Part shown: in pieces, positions 9,041 to 17,151 of the stretch
Numbering within the stretch: position 1 is the first letter of the stretch
Layout of the letters: each line of letters opens with the position of its first letter
Origin: Streptomyces sp. NBC_00654
GTDB lineage: Bacteria > Actinomycetota > Actinomycetes > Streptomycetales > Streptomycetaceae
NCBI RefSeq assembly: GCF_026341775.1
Contig: NZ_JAPEOB010000001.1
Coordinates: 4,092,001-4,156,000 of the forward strand
Direction of reading: 5' to 3'
Length of the DNA stretch: 64,000 nucleotides
The notes under the pieces: model-generated
The model's input: only the letters and a program-made list of their open reading frames with translations
Told to the model about the DNA's origin: nothing
Database searches by the model: none
Program-made: the position numbers and the translations under genes

Positions 9041-10092
9041 CGCCCACCCGGCCCGTCCGGGCCCGGCCAGGTCATGAAGCCCACGGACGCGGCGCGGCGC
9101 CGTTCCGGATCGGCGTCGCGGGTGAGCTGTTCGCAGACCCGTGAGACGACGGCCAGCAGCCGGGCCGGGGGCATCCCGATGAGCGGGAACCGCCAGCCCT
9201 TGCCCAGCCACTCCAGATCCCGCGCACTGTGTCCGCCGAGCGCGGCGAGCCGCGCCATGGTCGCCCGGTCGGGCCTGCCGCCCCGGTCGCGGTAGGGCAC
9301 CGCCCGGTCGAGACCGCGGACGGAACGCAGCGGCAGCCCGGCGTCGATCACGGTGCGCCGGTCCAGACTCTCGCGGACACGCCCGGCGAGGAGCTCACCG
9401 TGCGCGTCGGCGTCATGGAGCACGATCACCGGTCCCCGGGTGGGCAGGGCGTGGACCGTGCGGAGGTCCTCGGCGAGCGCGATCCCGTACCGGCCGGGCA
9501 GCCCGTCGGCGGCGAGGAACGCCAGGACGGAGCGGTCGGGACACAGGAGTACGGCCCGGGGCGGGGCACCGGAGAGCGGCCGCGTTCCGCCCGGGGAGGG
9601 AAGGGGCCGGTCGTCGTCGAGCACCCCCGGCGGCAGAGCGCCGTACACGCGCCGCCAGGGTGCGAGCGCCTCCGAGCGGAACGCCGCACGGCTCATGACG
9701 GGGATTCCCCGGCCCGCGCCGGCGGCCCGCGCGGAGGCGATGCCCGCGGAGACGAGCAGCAGGACGCCGCAGAGGACCGCGAGGAACACGGCCTCGACGA
9801 AGACGGCGAGGACACCGGCCACCAGGCCCACGAAGAGCGAGGTGCCCGCGCACCCCGGCGCGTACGTGCCCTCCTTGAGGCGTTTGCGCGAGAGCGCGTA
9901 CCACAGCTGGTCCGGCGCCACCGCGATGCTGCCGTCCCGCGTCACCTTGGCGAGGACCCTGCGTACCCGCAGATCGCTCAGCTGCAGGGAGTTGGTCTTG
10001 GGGTCGAGCGCGTAGGCGCGCTTGCAGCGGGAGCAGGTGTTCCTGGGGCGCTCCTTGCGGAGCAGGTTCTTCTCGCAGTGCGGACAGATCAC
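9037..10092 (-). CDS. Membrane-anchored topo VI A/Spo11-like paralogue A with zinc ribbon
   Basis: A 351-residue protein with the same plan as its downstream neighbour. It has a zinc ribbon (Cys3, 6, 20, 23), QLWY with Tyr65, and a hydrophobic region at about residues 84-120 long enough for one or two membrane helices. A TOPRIM-like core has VLLCPDRS near 181-188 and VIVLHDADAHG near 222-232 (Asp227, Asp229, Gly232). The shared GFMTWP motif is near the end. The GTG start overlaps the stop of the cupin gene (GTGA). The motif order Tyr-motif then D-x-D matches Spo11/TopVIA, but the inserted membrane segment is not part of the classical enzymes. A non-enzymatic or membrane-associated DNA-binding role is an alternative. 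Homology needs a profile search to confirm. Confidence 0.62.
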   Translation of the reverse strand: MICPHCEKNLLRKERPRNTCSRCKRAYALDPKTNSLQLSDLRVRRVLAKVTRDGSIAVAPDQLWYALSRKRLKEGTYAPGCAGTSLFVGLVAGVLAVFVEAVFLAVLCGVLLLVSAGIASARAAGAGRGIPVMSRAAFRSEALAPWRRVYGALPPGVLDDDRPLPSPGGTRPLSGAPPRAVLLCPDRSVLAFLAADGLPGRYGIALAEDLRTVHALPTRGPVIVLHDADAHGELLAGRVRESLDRRTVIDAGLPLRSVRGLDRAVPYRDRGGRPDRATMARLAALGGHSARDLEWLGKGWRFPLIGMPPARLLAVVSRVCEQLTRDADPERRRAASVGFMTWPGPDGPGGR

Positions 10093-10808
10093 CGGTGGGC
10101 CTCCAGAGCGGTCGCCATCCGGCGCAGTCGTGCGGCCAGACGTTCACGGACGGTGGTGGCGGCGATGCCGCGGTCCCGCTGGAGCCGCTCGATGTCGCGC
10201 AGGGCGGCGGCGAGTGCGCGGTAGTCGGTGATGGCGGCCACGGCCGGCCGGCCGGACGGAGGGGTGCCGCCCCCGGCGCGGCGCTCGGCCTCCCCGGCGG
10301 TGATGGCGTAGTCCTCGTGGTCGATCCCGTAGCCGGTGTTGGCCGCGAGGATGGTCAGCGGATCGGTGCCCCTGTTCGCGAAGGAGTGCGGCATCATCTC
10401 CGGGATCCGTATCAGCATCCCGGGAGTCAGCGGGACCTCGGTGACCAGGCCGCGGTCCCGGTCGTGGAGGCCGCAGGACGCGTGGCCGAGGCTGAGGACG
10501 AAGTGCTCGCCGCCGTGGGCGTGCGGGGTGAAGGCGCTGCGCGGTCCCACGACGCCGAGCTTGACGGTGGCGTTCGAGGGGCGCTCCGGCGAGGTCGCCG
10601 CGTCGCCCACCAGATAGCGGGCGAACTGCCCGTCGTCGATGAAGCGGAGGAACTCCCGCTCGGATCCGAGTTCACGCGTGCCGTCGCGGTCCGCCAGCCC
10701 GATGCTTCCGTCCGGCCGCAGGTGGTACAGCTCCACACCGCCGGGGAGCGCGTGCCACGCTCCGTGCGGCACGGCGTCGGATATGCCGTCCTGCGGCCGT
10801 CCGGTCAT
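10089..10808 (-). CDS. Cupin-domain protein, first gene of the topo-like operon
   Basis: A roughly 239-residue protein with one cupin barrel. Cupin motif 1 appears as HAHGGEHFVLSLG and motif 2 as GMLIRIPEMMPHSFAN, so the metal-ligand His/His/Glu/His set is intact. The C-terminal 50 residues are rich in Arg, Leu and Ala and probably helical. The ATG at 10808 was chosen because a G-run ribosome binding site precedes it; GTG 10874 and ATG 10853 are possible upstream starts. Its stop overlaps the GTG of the next gene, so it is the leading gene of a four-gene coupled operon. It might be a small-molecule sensor or an enzyme; the sequence does not decide. Confidence 0.7.
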   Translation of the reverse strand: MTGRPQDGISDAVPHGAWHALPGGVELYHLRPDGSIGLADRDGTRELGSEREFLRFIDDGQFARYLVGDAATSPERPSNATVKLGVVGPRSAFTPHAHGGEHFVLSLGHASCGLHDRDRGLVTEVPLTPGMLIRIPEMMPHSFANRGTDPLTILAANTGYGIDHEDYAITAGEAERRAGGGTPPSGRPAVAAITDYRALAAALRDIERLQRDRGIAATTVRERLAARLRRMATALEAHR

Positions 10809-11009
10809 CGCGGCTGCCCCCCCGTGGTCCCGATTCTCGCTGCGCAAGCGCATCGTATGGCGCCGGTTCACCACGGGGAGAGCCTTTGGGGTGACTGCCC
10901 GGCGAAGCGCGGGGAAACGGTGGGGAGGAGGGGAGGGACGAGGCGCGGCGGGTCGCCGGGCCCGGCCGGTACGGGGTGACCGGCGCGCCCGGGAGCTGTC
11001 CCGCCCTAG

Positions 11010-11651
11010 CGCCCCGCCTCACCGCACCTGCTGTCCGAGCCCGCGATCATCGCCGGCATGGCCCGTGCCGCCCTGCCCGGCAGTGCCACGCCCTGGGAGT
11101 GGTACATCGAGGACTACGACCGCATCCGCGACACGATGGCCCAGGTCCTCGACGGCTTCGAGGACTTCAACCGCCGCGTACGGCTGCCGCTCGGCTTCCG
11201 TATCAAGCAGCCCGCCCGCGAACTGGTCTTCCGCACCCACTCCGGCCGCGCCGAGTTCTCGGCCGCCGCCCTGCCCGACGTCGTCCCGGCGCCGGGGACG
11301 CTGGCCCTGGGCACGATGCGTTCCCACGACCAGTGGAACACCACCATCTACTCCGGCAACGACCGCTACCGGGGCATCAAGAACCTGCGCACCCTGGTCT
11401 TCATGAACCGGGACGACATGCGCGAACGCGGGATCTCGAAGTTCCAGCCCGTCGACATCACCAGTACCGCCAAGGACGGGAGCCATCGCTCCCTCGCGGG
11501 CTGTCTGGCCGTGCCCTACGACATCCCCCGCGGCTGCGCGGCCGGATACATGCCGGAGATGAACGTCCTGTGCGCGCTGTGCGACTACAGCACCCAGAGC
11601 GACCAGCCGCTCATGAAGCACGTCAAGGTCACCATCGCGCCCGCGGCATGA
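11010..11651 (+). pseudogene. C-terminal remnant of a YdeP/FdhF-type molybdopterin oxidoreductase
   Basis: The open frame from ATG 11058 encodes 197 residues that read as the C-terminal molybdopterin-dinucleotide-binding part of the large YdeP/FdhF family. Typical segments are TMRSHDQWNTTIYS, VDITSTAKDG, VPYDIPRGCAAGYMPEMN and STQSDQPLMKHVKVTI. Family members are usually about 700-800 residues. Family-like sequence continues upstream of the ATG without a start (LLSEPAIIAG, 11028-11057) back to an in-frame TAG at 11007-11009. So the first three quarters, including the Mo/Fe-S binding domains, are missing. This is a deletion remnant and should not be active. A short protein could still be made from ATG 11058. 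Confidence 0.8.
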
Positions 11652-12065
11652 GCGGGGGAGCCGACCTGACGGGCGGCGGTCCACGCTCCCGACGGAGTCG
11701 TGACCAGCGGCCCATGACGCCCCGGGTGCCGCAGTCCGCGCTTCCCCGGCTCGCCGGTTCGGTGGTCGTCGGGGTCGTCGGCCTGTCGTCGGTGCGCTGA
11801 CGCGGGGGCCGCTGGGCATTCCGGCCGGATGACGTCCGCGGTCGCCGCCGGCGGCCGGGGCGGGGCCGTACCACCGGGCGCCCGCGGCGCGTCGGGGAAC
11901 CCGTCTCCCGCACCGCGTGCACGGCGCCCCGGGCGACCCGGCGATGCCCCGTCTGCGTCGAATGCGCTCGTCCAGGTGGATTCGCCCCCTCGGGGGGTCC
12001 GCGGGGGCGAATTCCGGCGGGATGATGCCGCGACAGAATGGCCCGACTGTTGGGAGATCCCTGGT
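11652..12065. other. 414-bp intergenic region upstream of the P450
   Basis: No convincing gene. The region holds the end of the molybdopterin-oxidoreductase remnant, GC-rich sequence without protein character, and an inverted repeat at 11980-12012 close to the P450 start. The ribosome binding site GGGAG lies just before the P450 ATG. Confidence 0.5.
11980..12012. repeat. 10-bp perfect inverted repeat upstream of P450
   Basis: ATTCGCCCCC (11980-11989) and GGGGGCGAAT (12003-12012) are perfect reverse complements around a 13-nt loop, 54 nt before the P450 start. It could be an operator or a leader hairpin in the P450 transcript; no T-run follows, as is normal in this GC range. Confidence 0.5.
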
Positions 12066-13331
12066 ATGGCTGTGCACGAACCGGACTCCGGCGACCTCGA
12101 AGACGCACCCCTCGATCTGGCCGGCCAGGAACTGGTGCGGGATCCGTTCACCACCTACGCGCGCATCGGCGAACGCGGGCCGATGGTGCGCGGGTGCGTG
12201 CGCGGTGTCGACCCGATGTGGGTGGCCACCCGATACGACGACATCCGTACGCTCATGAGCGACCCGCGCTTCACGATCGACGCCGCGGCCGTCCCCGGCG
12301 CACCGGTGGCGCACCGCACCGAACAGACCTGGCAGGCCCGCGGTATGCACGCGGACAACGAGAGATATCTGCGCGCCGGGATCTTCGACGCGGACGGCGC
12401 CGACCACCGCCGCCTGCGCGGCCTGGTCACCGCCGCCTTCTCTCCCGGGCGCGTGGCCTCCCTGCGCCCCAGGATCGACACCATCGCCGCCCAGCTGCTG
12501 GACCGTCTGCCCGAGCGGGCCGAGGACGGCGCCGTCGACCTCGTCGAGCACTTCGCCCGGCCACTGCCCATCACCGTCATCTGCGAACTCATCGCCGTCC
12601 CCGAAGCCGACCGCGACCGCTGGCGTGCCCGCAGCACCACCCTGACAGCAGGCGTCTGCGGCGAGGAACTGGGCGACGCGCTCGCCGGCATGGTCGACGA
12701 CGCCCACACCCTCGTCGCGAGCCATACCGAGCACCCCGGGGACGACCTCATCTCCGACCTGCTCAGCCCCCACCACGACGACCGGCTGAGCATCGACGAA
12801 CTGGTCTCGCTCATCGTCAACCTCGTCGTCGCCGGGCACATCACCACCGTCAACCTCATCAGCAACGGTGTCGAAGCGCTTCTCAGCCATCCCGCCCAAC
12901 TCGCCCTGCTGCGCGGGGACCTCACCCTCATGCCGCACGCCGTCGACGAACTCATGCGCTACTGCGGTCCCGTCGTGCGCGCGCTGCCCCGCTACGCCAC
13001 CTGCGACACCACCCTCGGCAACACCCCGGTGCACGCCGGCGACGCCGTCCTGCCGATCGTGTCCGCGGCCAACCGGGACCCGGCCGCCTTCACCGACCCG
13101 TACCGCCTCGACATCACCCGCAACCGCCGCGGCCGCGAACCCCACCTCGGATTCGGCCACGGTGCCCATCGCTGCCTCGGAGCCCACCTCGCGCAGGAAG
13201 AGGCCGCCGGGGCCCTGAGCGCGCTGTTCAGCCGCTTCCCCGGCCTGCGGCTCGCCACCGCTCCCGAGGACCTGGAACGTGGCACCAACCCCGTCAACTG
13301 GCATCTGAAGGCCCTCCCCGTGTACCTGTGA
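12066..13331 (+). CDS. Cytochrome P450 (upstream of the regulator)
   Basis: A 421-residue soluble bacterial P450. The I-helix oxygen-activation motif is AGHITT; the Thr is present and the usual Glu/Asp is replaced by Ile. The K-helix ExxR is ELMR, and the haem-binding loop is FGHGAHRCLG with the cysteine ligand. The ATG at 12066 gives the normal N-terminal length and is preceded by GGGAG; longer forms to 11829 read low-complexity sequence. It faces the SARP regulator convergently and shares a hairpin terminator with it. It may belong to the glutarimide cluster as a second oxidase or be a neighbour; the P450 at 46123 is the better candidate for a core tailoring step. Confidence 0.9.
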   Translation: MAVHEPDSGDLEDAPLDLAGQELVRDPFTTYARIGERGPMVRGCVRGVDPMWVATRYDDIRTLMSDPRFTIDAAAVPGAPVAHRTEQTWQARGMHADNERYLRAGIFDADGADHRRLRGLVTAAFSPGRVASLRPRIDTIAAQLLDRLPERAEDGAVDLVEHFARPLPITVICELIAVPEADRDRWRARSTTLTAGVCGEELGDALAGMVDDAHTLVASHTEHPGDDLISDLLSPHHDDRLSIDELVSLIVNLVVAGHITTVNLISNGVEALLSHPAQLALLRGDLTLMPHAVDELMRYCGPVVRALPRYATCDTTLGNTPVHAGDAVLPIVSAANRDPAAFTDPYRLDITRNRRGREPHLGFGHGAHRCLGAHLAQEEAAGALSALFSRFPGLRLATAPEDLERGTNPVNWHLKALPVYL

Positions 13332-13366
13332 CCTGGCCGGGGGCATGAGGGCCGCCCCGCAGCGAA

Positions 13367-13402
13367 AGGCGCCTGCCGGGTGGAAAACCTGGTCAGGCGC
13401 CT
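13367..13402. terminator. Bidirectional hairpin between P450 and SARP genes
   Basis: AGGCGCCTG (13367-13375) and CAGGCGCCT (13394-13402) form a perfect 9-bp stem that extends partly inward (CGGGT with ACCTG). It sits between two convergent stop codons and needs no T-run to act in high-GC actinobacteria. Confidence 0.65.
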
Positions 13403-13490
13403 CTTCCCGCATGTGCGGAGGCTCTTGGCCTCCGCGCGGCAGATGTGTGTCCCGTGGGGGCGGGCCTCCCTCGCGGCACCGGGGCGCCAC

Positions 13491-16400
13491 TCACTCCCGG
13501 AGCACCGGCTCGGTCGTGTCCTTGCCCAGGAGCTCGTGGAGCAGTTGCGTGGCGGGCAGCGCGGAGTGGAAGTACACGTACTCCCGCCGGTGCTCGACCA
13601 CGGCGACCATCGTGCGCAGGGTGTCCACCGCGTCCTCCCGCTGCCCGGCACGGTGCTGGGCCTGGGCCAGCAGCCCCAGATGGAGGGGCAGACGTATGTG
13701 GGTCCGGGACAGCCGCAGTTCGGCCAGCGCGTTCTTCATCCCGGGGATCCCCTCCCGCCTGCCGCCGTGCGCGAGTGCCCAGCCCAGCGGCAGGTGAAGC
13801 ATCGCCTTCCAGTAGTACAGCCCGTGCTCGACGGCCAGCCGGACCCCTTCGGTGCCCGAGGACCGGGCCGTCTCCACATCGCCCTCCCAGGCGGCCACGA
13901 CCGCGTCGACATAGAGGGCCTGGGCACGGTCCCAGGGCTTGCTGTCGTGCTGGGTCAGCCTCAGCAGGCGCCGGCGCTGTTCGGCCGCCGCCGCACGGTC
14001 CTGCAGCAGCCAGCGGGCGAAGACGTCGTAGCAGCGGAAGTAGACACGGGGATCGGAGCGGTACACGCCGTCCGGCAGCCGGCCCTCACGCGCGAGCCGG
14101 TCGGCCAGCCCGACACCGTGCTCCAGCTCCTTCAGCGCGTCGGGCAACAGGCCGCGGACGAAGAGCGCCGTACTCTCGCCGAACGACGCGCCCAGCCGCG
14201 CCGTCGGGCCGCCGGTGCGCTCGGCGATGTTCCTGAGCAGGGCGGACAGCTGCCGTGACTCGTCGTAGCACCCGCGGACGAGGAGCGATGCCCCCAGCAT
14301 CGACAGGACCGCCGGGTCGTCGGACGTCTGAGGGGTCGGGAGAAGGGCGTGCCCCCGGGCGATCTCCGCCTCGGCCTCGGCATCACCGAATCCCCGGACC
14401 TGGCCCAGCAGACGGCCCAGCTCCAGGTGGAGGCGCTGCTCCAGGTCGCGGGCGTCCGTGTCGCCGCGCAGCGATCCCGCCATCCCGACCGCACGGCGCA
14501 GCCACAGCTCGCGTTCCCCGGAGGCGAGGCGGGACTCCGCGTTCTCGGCGGCGCGCAGCAGCCAGGGGAGCACCCGCTTCGCCGGCATGGCGTCCTTGCC
14601 GTGCCATGCGTGGTGGGCGACGCGGCCGATCTCCTCCGGAGCGCTCTCCGCGTGGACGTGCGAGGACAGCGCGTCGGCGTACCGGGCGTGCATCTGGTGG
14701 CGCTCCTCGTCCGTCAGCTCGGCGGTGAGCACCTCCTGCGCCTGAGGAGGAGCGAGGCGGAGCCGTCCGGTGCGCTGCCGGTCGGGGGCGAGCAGGCCGT
14801 AGCGGATCGCCGACTCCACGACCGCGACGGCCGAATTGCCGCCGGTGGCACGGCAGAGCGGTTCGAGTTCGCTGTCGGGTGCGACGACCGCGCACAGCCT
14901 CAGCAGCCGCAGGACCGGCTCCGGCAGCATGGCGAACTCCTGGCGGAGGACCTTGCGCGCGCACGTCACTATGAGGCCGAGGAGTTCGTCGGTGCCGCGC
15001 GGATCACGCAGGTCCCGGGCGTCACTGAGAAGCGAGAGCATCTGGAGGACGAAGTAGGGACTGCCCGTGCTCTGGCGGTGCAGCGCGTCGATGACCCGCT
15101 CGTCGACACCCGGCCCGGCGTGCGCGTCGACCAGTGTGGCGACATCCTGCCGGGCCAGTCCGGCGAGCCGCAGGATGTCCGCGTTGGGGCCCTTGAGCAC
15201 CTCGGTCATCACCCGGAACCGTGAGGCATCGGGCCAGGCCTCCAGGTCCCAGCCGGTCAGCACGATGCTGAGGGAATGCCCCTGGCGGCGGGTGCTCAGC
15301 AGACGCAGCAGGTCCAGCGATACGGCATCCGCCCAGTGCACGTCCTCCAGGAGCAGGACCAGCGGCCGCTGCGCGGCCAGCGCGAACAGGACTTCGCAGA
15401 GCGCGTCATGGGTGCGGAAGGAGTCGTGGGAGCTGTCCGGATCACGGTCGCCCCCGCCCGGCGGCGCGCCCTGTCCGCCGGGCAGGAGAGGGGCCAGTGA
15501 GGAGCCGAAGGGCGCGGCGGCGGCCCGGAACTCATCGGGCCGGGCCGCCGCCAGCCGGCGCAGCACCTGGGTCCACAGCCAGTACGGCGGGACTCCCTCA
15601 CCGCGGAAACAGCTGCTCCGGATCGTTTCGATGTTCTCGTCCAGGTGCTGGAGACGCTGGACCAGCTCCATCACCAGATGCGTCTTGCCGAGCCCGGAGG
15701 AGCCGAACACACAGGCCAGATGTCCACGGCCGGTCGCCGAACCGGATGTCGCGGCGACCAGACGCCTCAACTCCCTTTCGCGGCCCGTCAGCTGCGGGGG
15801 CATCGCCGGTTCGCCGAAGGTGAGGCCGGGCACCAGGGACAGCGTCTGTGCCGTACGGCCGGGATCCTTCGGCGTCTCCATGGCGCGCACGGCGGGTTCA
15901 CCCGCCGGTGGGGACACCCCGGTCACCGGTGGGGCCCCGGCCGGGAGCGTCGTCCGTTCGGGCAGCGGGAACGCGGTGACCCTGTTCAGCACGTGCTCGC
16001 CCGCCGGGGGGAGCGCCCGGTGGCCGCCGAGTTCCTGCCTGAGCAGAGCGGTGTGGAGCTGCTGGAGTTCGGCGGTCGTGTCCACGCCGTACTCCTCGAC
16101 CAGATAGTTCCGCGTCCACTCGTACACCTCCAGCGCCTCCGCCTGACGGCCCGACCGGAACAGCGCGGTCATGAGATGGCCCACCAGGCGCTCCCGCGTC
16201 GGATGCTGACGCACCTCGCGTTCCAGTTCGGTGACCACCTCGGCGGTCTTCCCCAGGACGAGTCCGGCCTCGGCGGAGGCCTCCAGCGCGGTGAGCCGGA
16301 CCTGCTCCAGGCGGGTGCTCTCGTCGGCTAGCGGCTGGTGGACGGTGAACTCCGCGTACGGGGAGCCGCGCCACAGGGCGAGCGCCCGGGTGAGCCGGTC

Positions 16401-16850
16401 CCGGGCGGCGGCGTGATCCTGGCGGGCGAGGAAACGGCGCCCGGCGGAAAGGAGTTGCTCGAACTGGTGGACATCCACTTGTTCCGGGGTCAGTTCAAGG
16501 ACATATCCGGGGGCCCGGTGGCGCAGTACCGCCGACCTGCCGGGGCCCGCCGCGGGGGCGAGTGCCCGGCGCAGGTGGGAGATATGGCTCTGCAGGGTGG
16601 CGACGGCCCGCTGCGGCGGGTCGTCCCGCCAGAGCTCCTCGATGAGGACCGTGGTGGGTACGACCCGGCCCAGCCTGATCAGCAGAAGGGCCAGAAGCGC
16701 CCGGCGCCGGGGCGGGCCGAGCGGGAGGTCGTGTCCCCCGCACTGGGCCGACATGGGCCCCAGGACCTGCAGCACCGGTCCAAAGGGGGCGGGCGGCGGC
16801 GGAAGCGGCGGTGCGGTCTGAGCCTGGCGTACGGACATATTCGGCCCCAT
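13491..16850 (-). CDS. Large SARP-type regulator with ATPase domain
   Basis: A 1,119-residue transcriptional regulator. An OmpR-type winged helix lies at about residues 30-118 (LLLIRLGRVVPTTVLIEELW, then LRHRAPGYVLEL), followed by a bacterial transcriptional activation domain at about 125-270. A P-loop ATPase follows, with Walker A GSSGLGKT near 383-390 and a Walker B-like LVLLLEDVHWAD. The C-terminal half is helical and TPR-like. This is the AfsR-like large SARP layout used as a pathway activator. It diverges from the acyltransferase gene of the glutarimide PKS across a 301-bp gap that contains heptamer-like direct repeats. A second start, ATG 16838, has a better G-rich sequence upstream. 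It most likely activates the PKS operon. Confidence 0.88.
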   Translation of the reverse strand: MGPNMSVRQAQTAPPLPPPPAPFGPVLQVLGPMSAQCGGHDLPLGPPRRRALLALLLIRLGRVVPTTVLIEELWRDDPPQRAVATLQSHISHLRRALAPAAGPGRSAVLRHRAPGYVLELTPEQVDVHQFEQLLSAGRRFLARQDHAAARDRLTRALALWRGSPYAEFTVHQPLADESTRLEQVRLTALEASAEAGLVLGKTAEVVTELEREVRQHPTRERLVGHLMTALFRSGRQAEALEVYEWTRNYLVEEYGVDTTAELQQLHTALLRQELGGHRALPPAGEHVLNRVTAFPLPERTTLPAGAPPVTGVSPPAGEPAVRAMETPKDPGRTAQTLSLVPGLTFGEPAMPPQLTGRERELRRLVAATSGSATGRGHLACVFGSSGLGKTHLVMELVQRLQHLDENIETIRSSCFRGEGVPPYWLWTQVLRRLAAARPDEFRAAAAPFGSSLAPLLPGGQGAPPGGGDRDPDSSHDSFRTHDALCEVLFALAAQRPLVLLLEDVHWADAVSLDLLRLLSTRRQGHSLSIVLTGWDLEAWPDASRFRVMTEVLKGPNADILRLAGLARQDVATLVDAHAGPGVDERVIDALHRQSTGSPYFVLQMLSLLSDARDLRDPRGTDELLGLIVTCARKVLRQEFAMLPEPVLRLLRLCAVVAPDSELEPLCRATGGNSAVAVVESAIRYGLLAPDRQRTGRLRLAPPQAQEVLTAELTDEERHQMHARYADALSSHVHAESAPEEIGRVAHHAWHGKDAMPAKRVLPWLLRAAENAESRLASGERELWLRRAVGMAGSLRGDTDARDLEQRLHLELGRLLGQVRGFGDAEAEAEIARGHALLPTPQTSDDPAVLSMLGASLLVRGCYDESRQLSALLRNIAERTGGPTARLGASFGESTALFVRGLLPDALKELEHGVGLADRLAREGRLPDGVYRSDPRVYFRCYDVFARWLLQDRAAAAEQRRRLLRLTQHDSKPWDRAQALYVDAVVAAWEGDVETARSSGTEGVRLAVEHGLYYWKAMLHLPLGWALAHGGRREGIPGMKNALAELRLSRTHIRLPLHLGLLAQAQHRAGQREDAVDTLRTMVAVVEHRREYVYFHSALPATQLLHELLGKDTTEPVLRE

Positions 16851-17151
16851 TCGTTCTCACGCTTGAGACTTCTCCGGCCAATTGATCTTAGAGCAGGACA
16901 TGTACTTCCGCGTGAATCGTGGCTGATGAATGGCTAATAAACGATCACAGAATTGGCAATGCGATTCTCGTGTATGCCGATGCGACGGGCAAGCGAACGG
17001 CAATCGGACGGCAAGGATCCGGACAAGGGTTCGCGCCGGGGCATCAGCATTCCAGCCAGTACGCCGCAAGGGCGGTGCCGCAGCATGTTCCGAACCGACA
17101 TCGCCGAGTGGGTGTTGGCCGACCACCGGTGCAGACCCTGGAGGCATCAAC
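16851..17151. other. Divergent intergenic region between SARP and acyltransferase genes
   Basis: This 301-bp gap is more AT-rich than its surroundings and must contain the promoters for both the regulator (leftward) and the PKS operon (rightward). It includes three ACGG(G)CAA repeats at 16985-17014 and the GGAGG ribosome binding site at 17140-17144. Frames open across it have no protein-like features. Confidence 0.55.
16985..17014 (+). promoter_or_regulatory. Candidate SARP box: three ACGG(G)CAA direct repeats
   Basis: ACGGGCAA at 16985-16992, ACGGCAA at 16997-17003 and ACGGCAA at 17008-17014 start 12 and 11 bp apart. SARP proteins typically bind heptamers repeated every 11 bp (one helical turn) near the -35 region. 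The site is 138-167 nt upstream of the acyltransferase start and next to a SARP gene. Assignment is inference from spacing and context. Confidence 0.5.
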
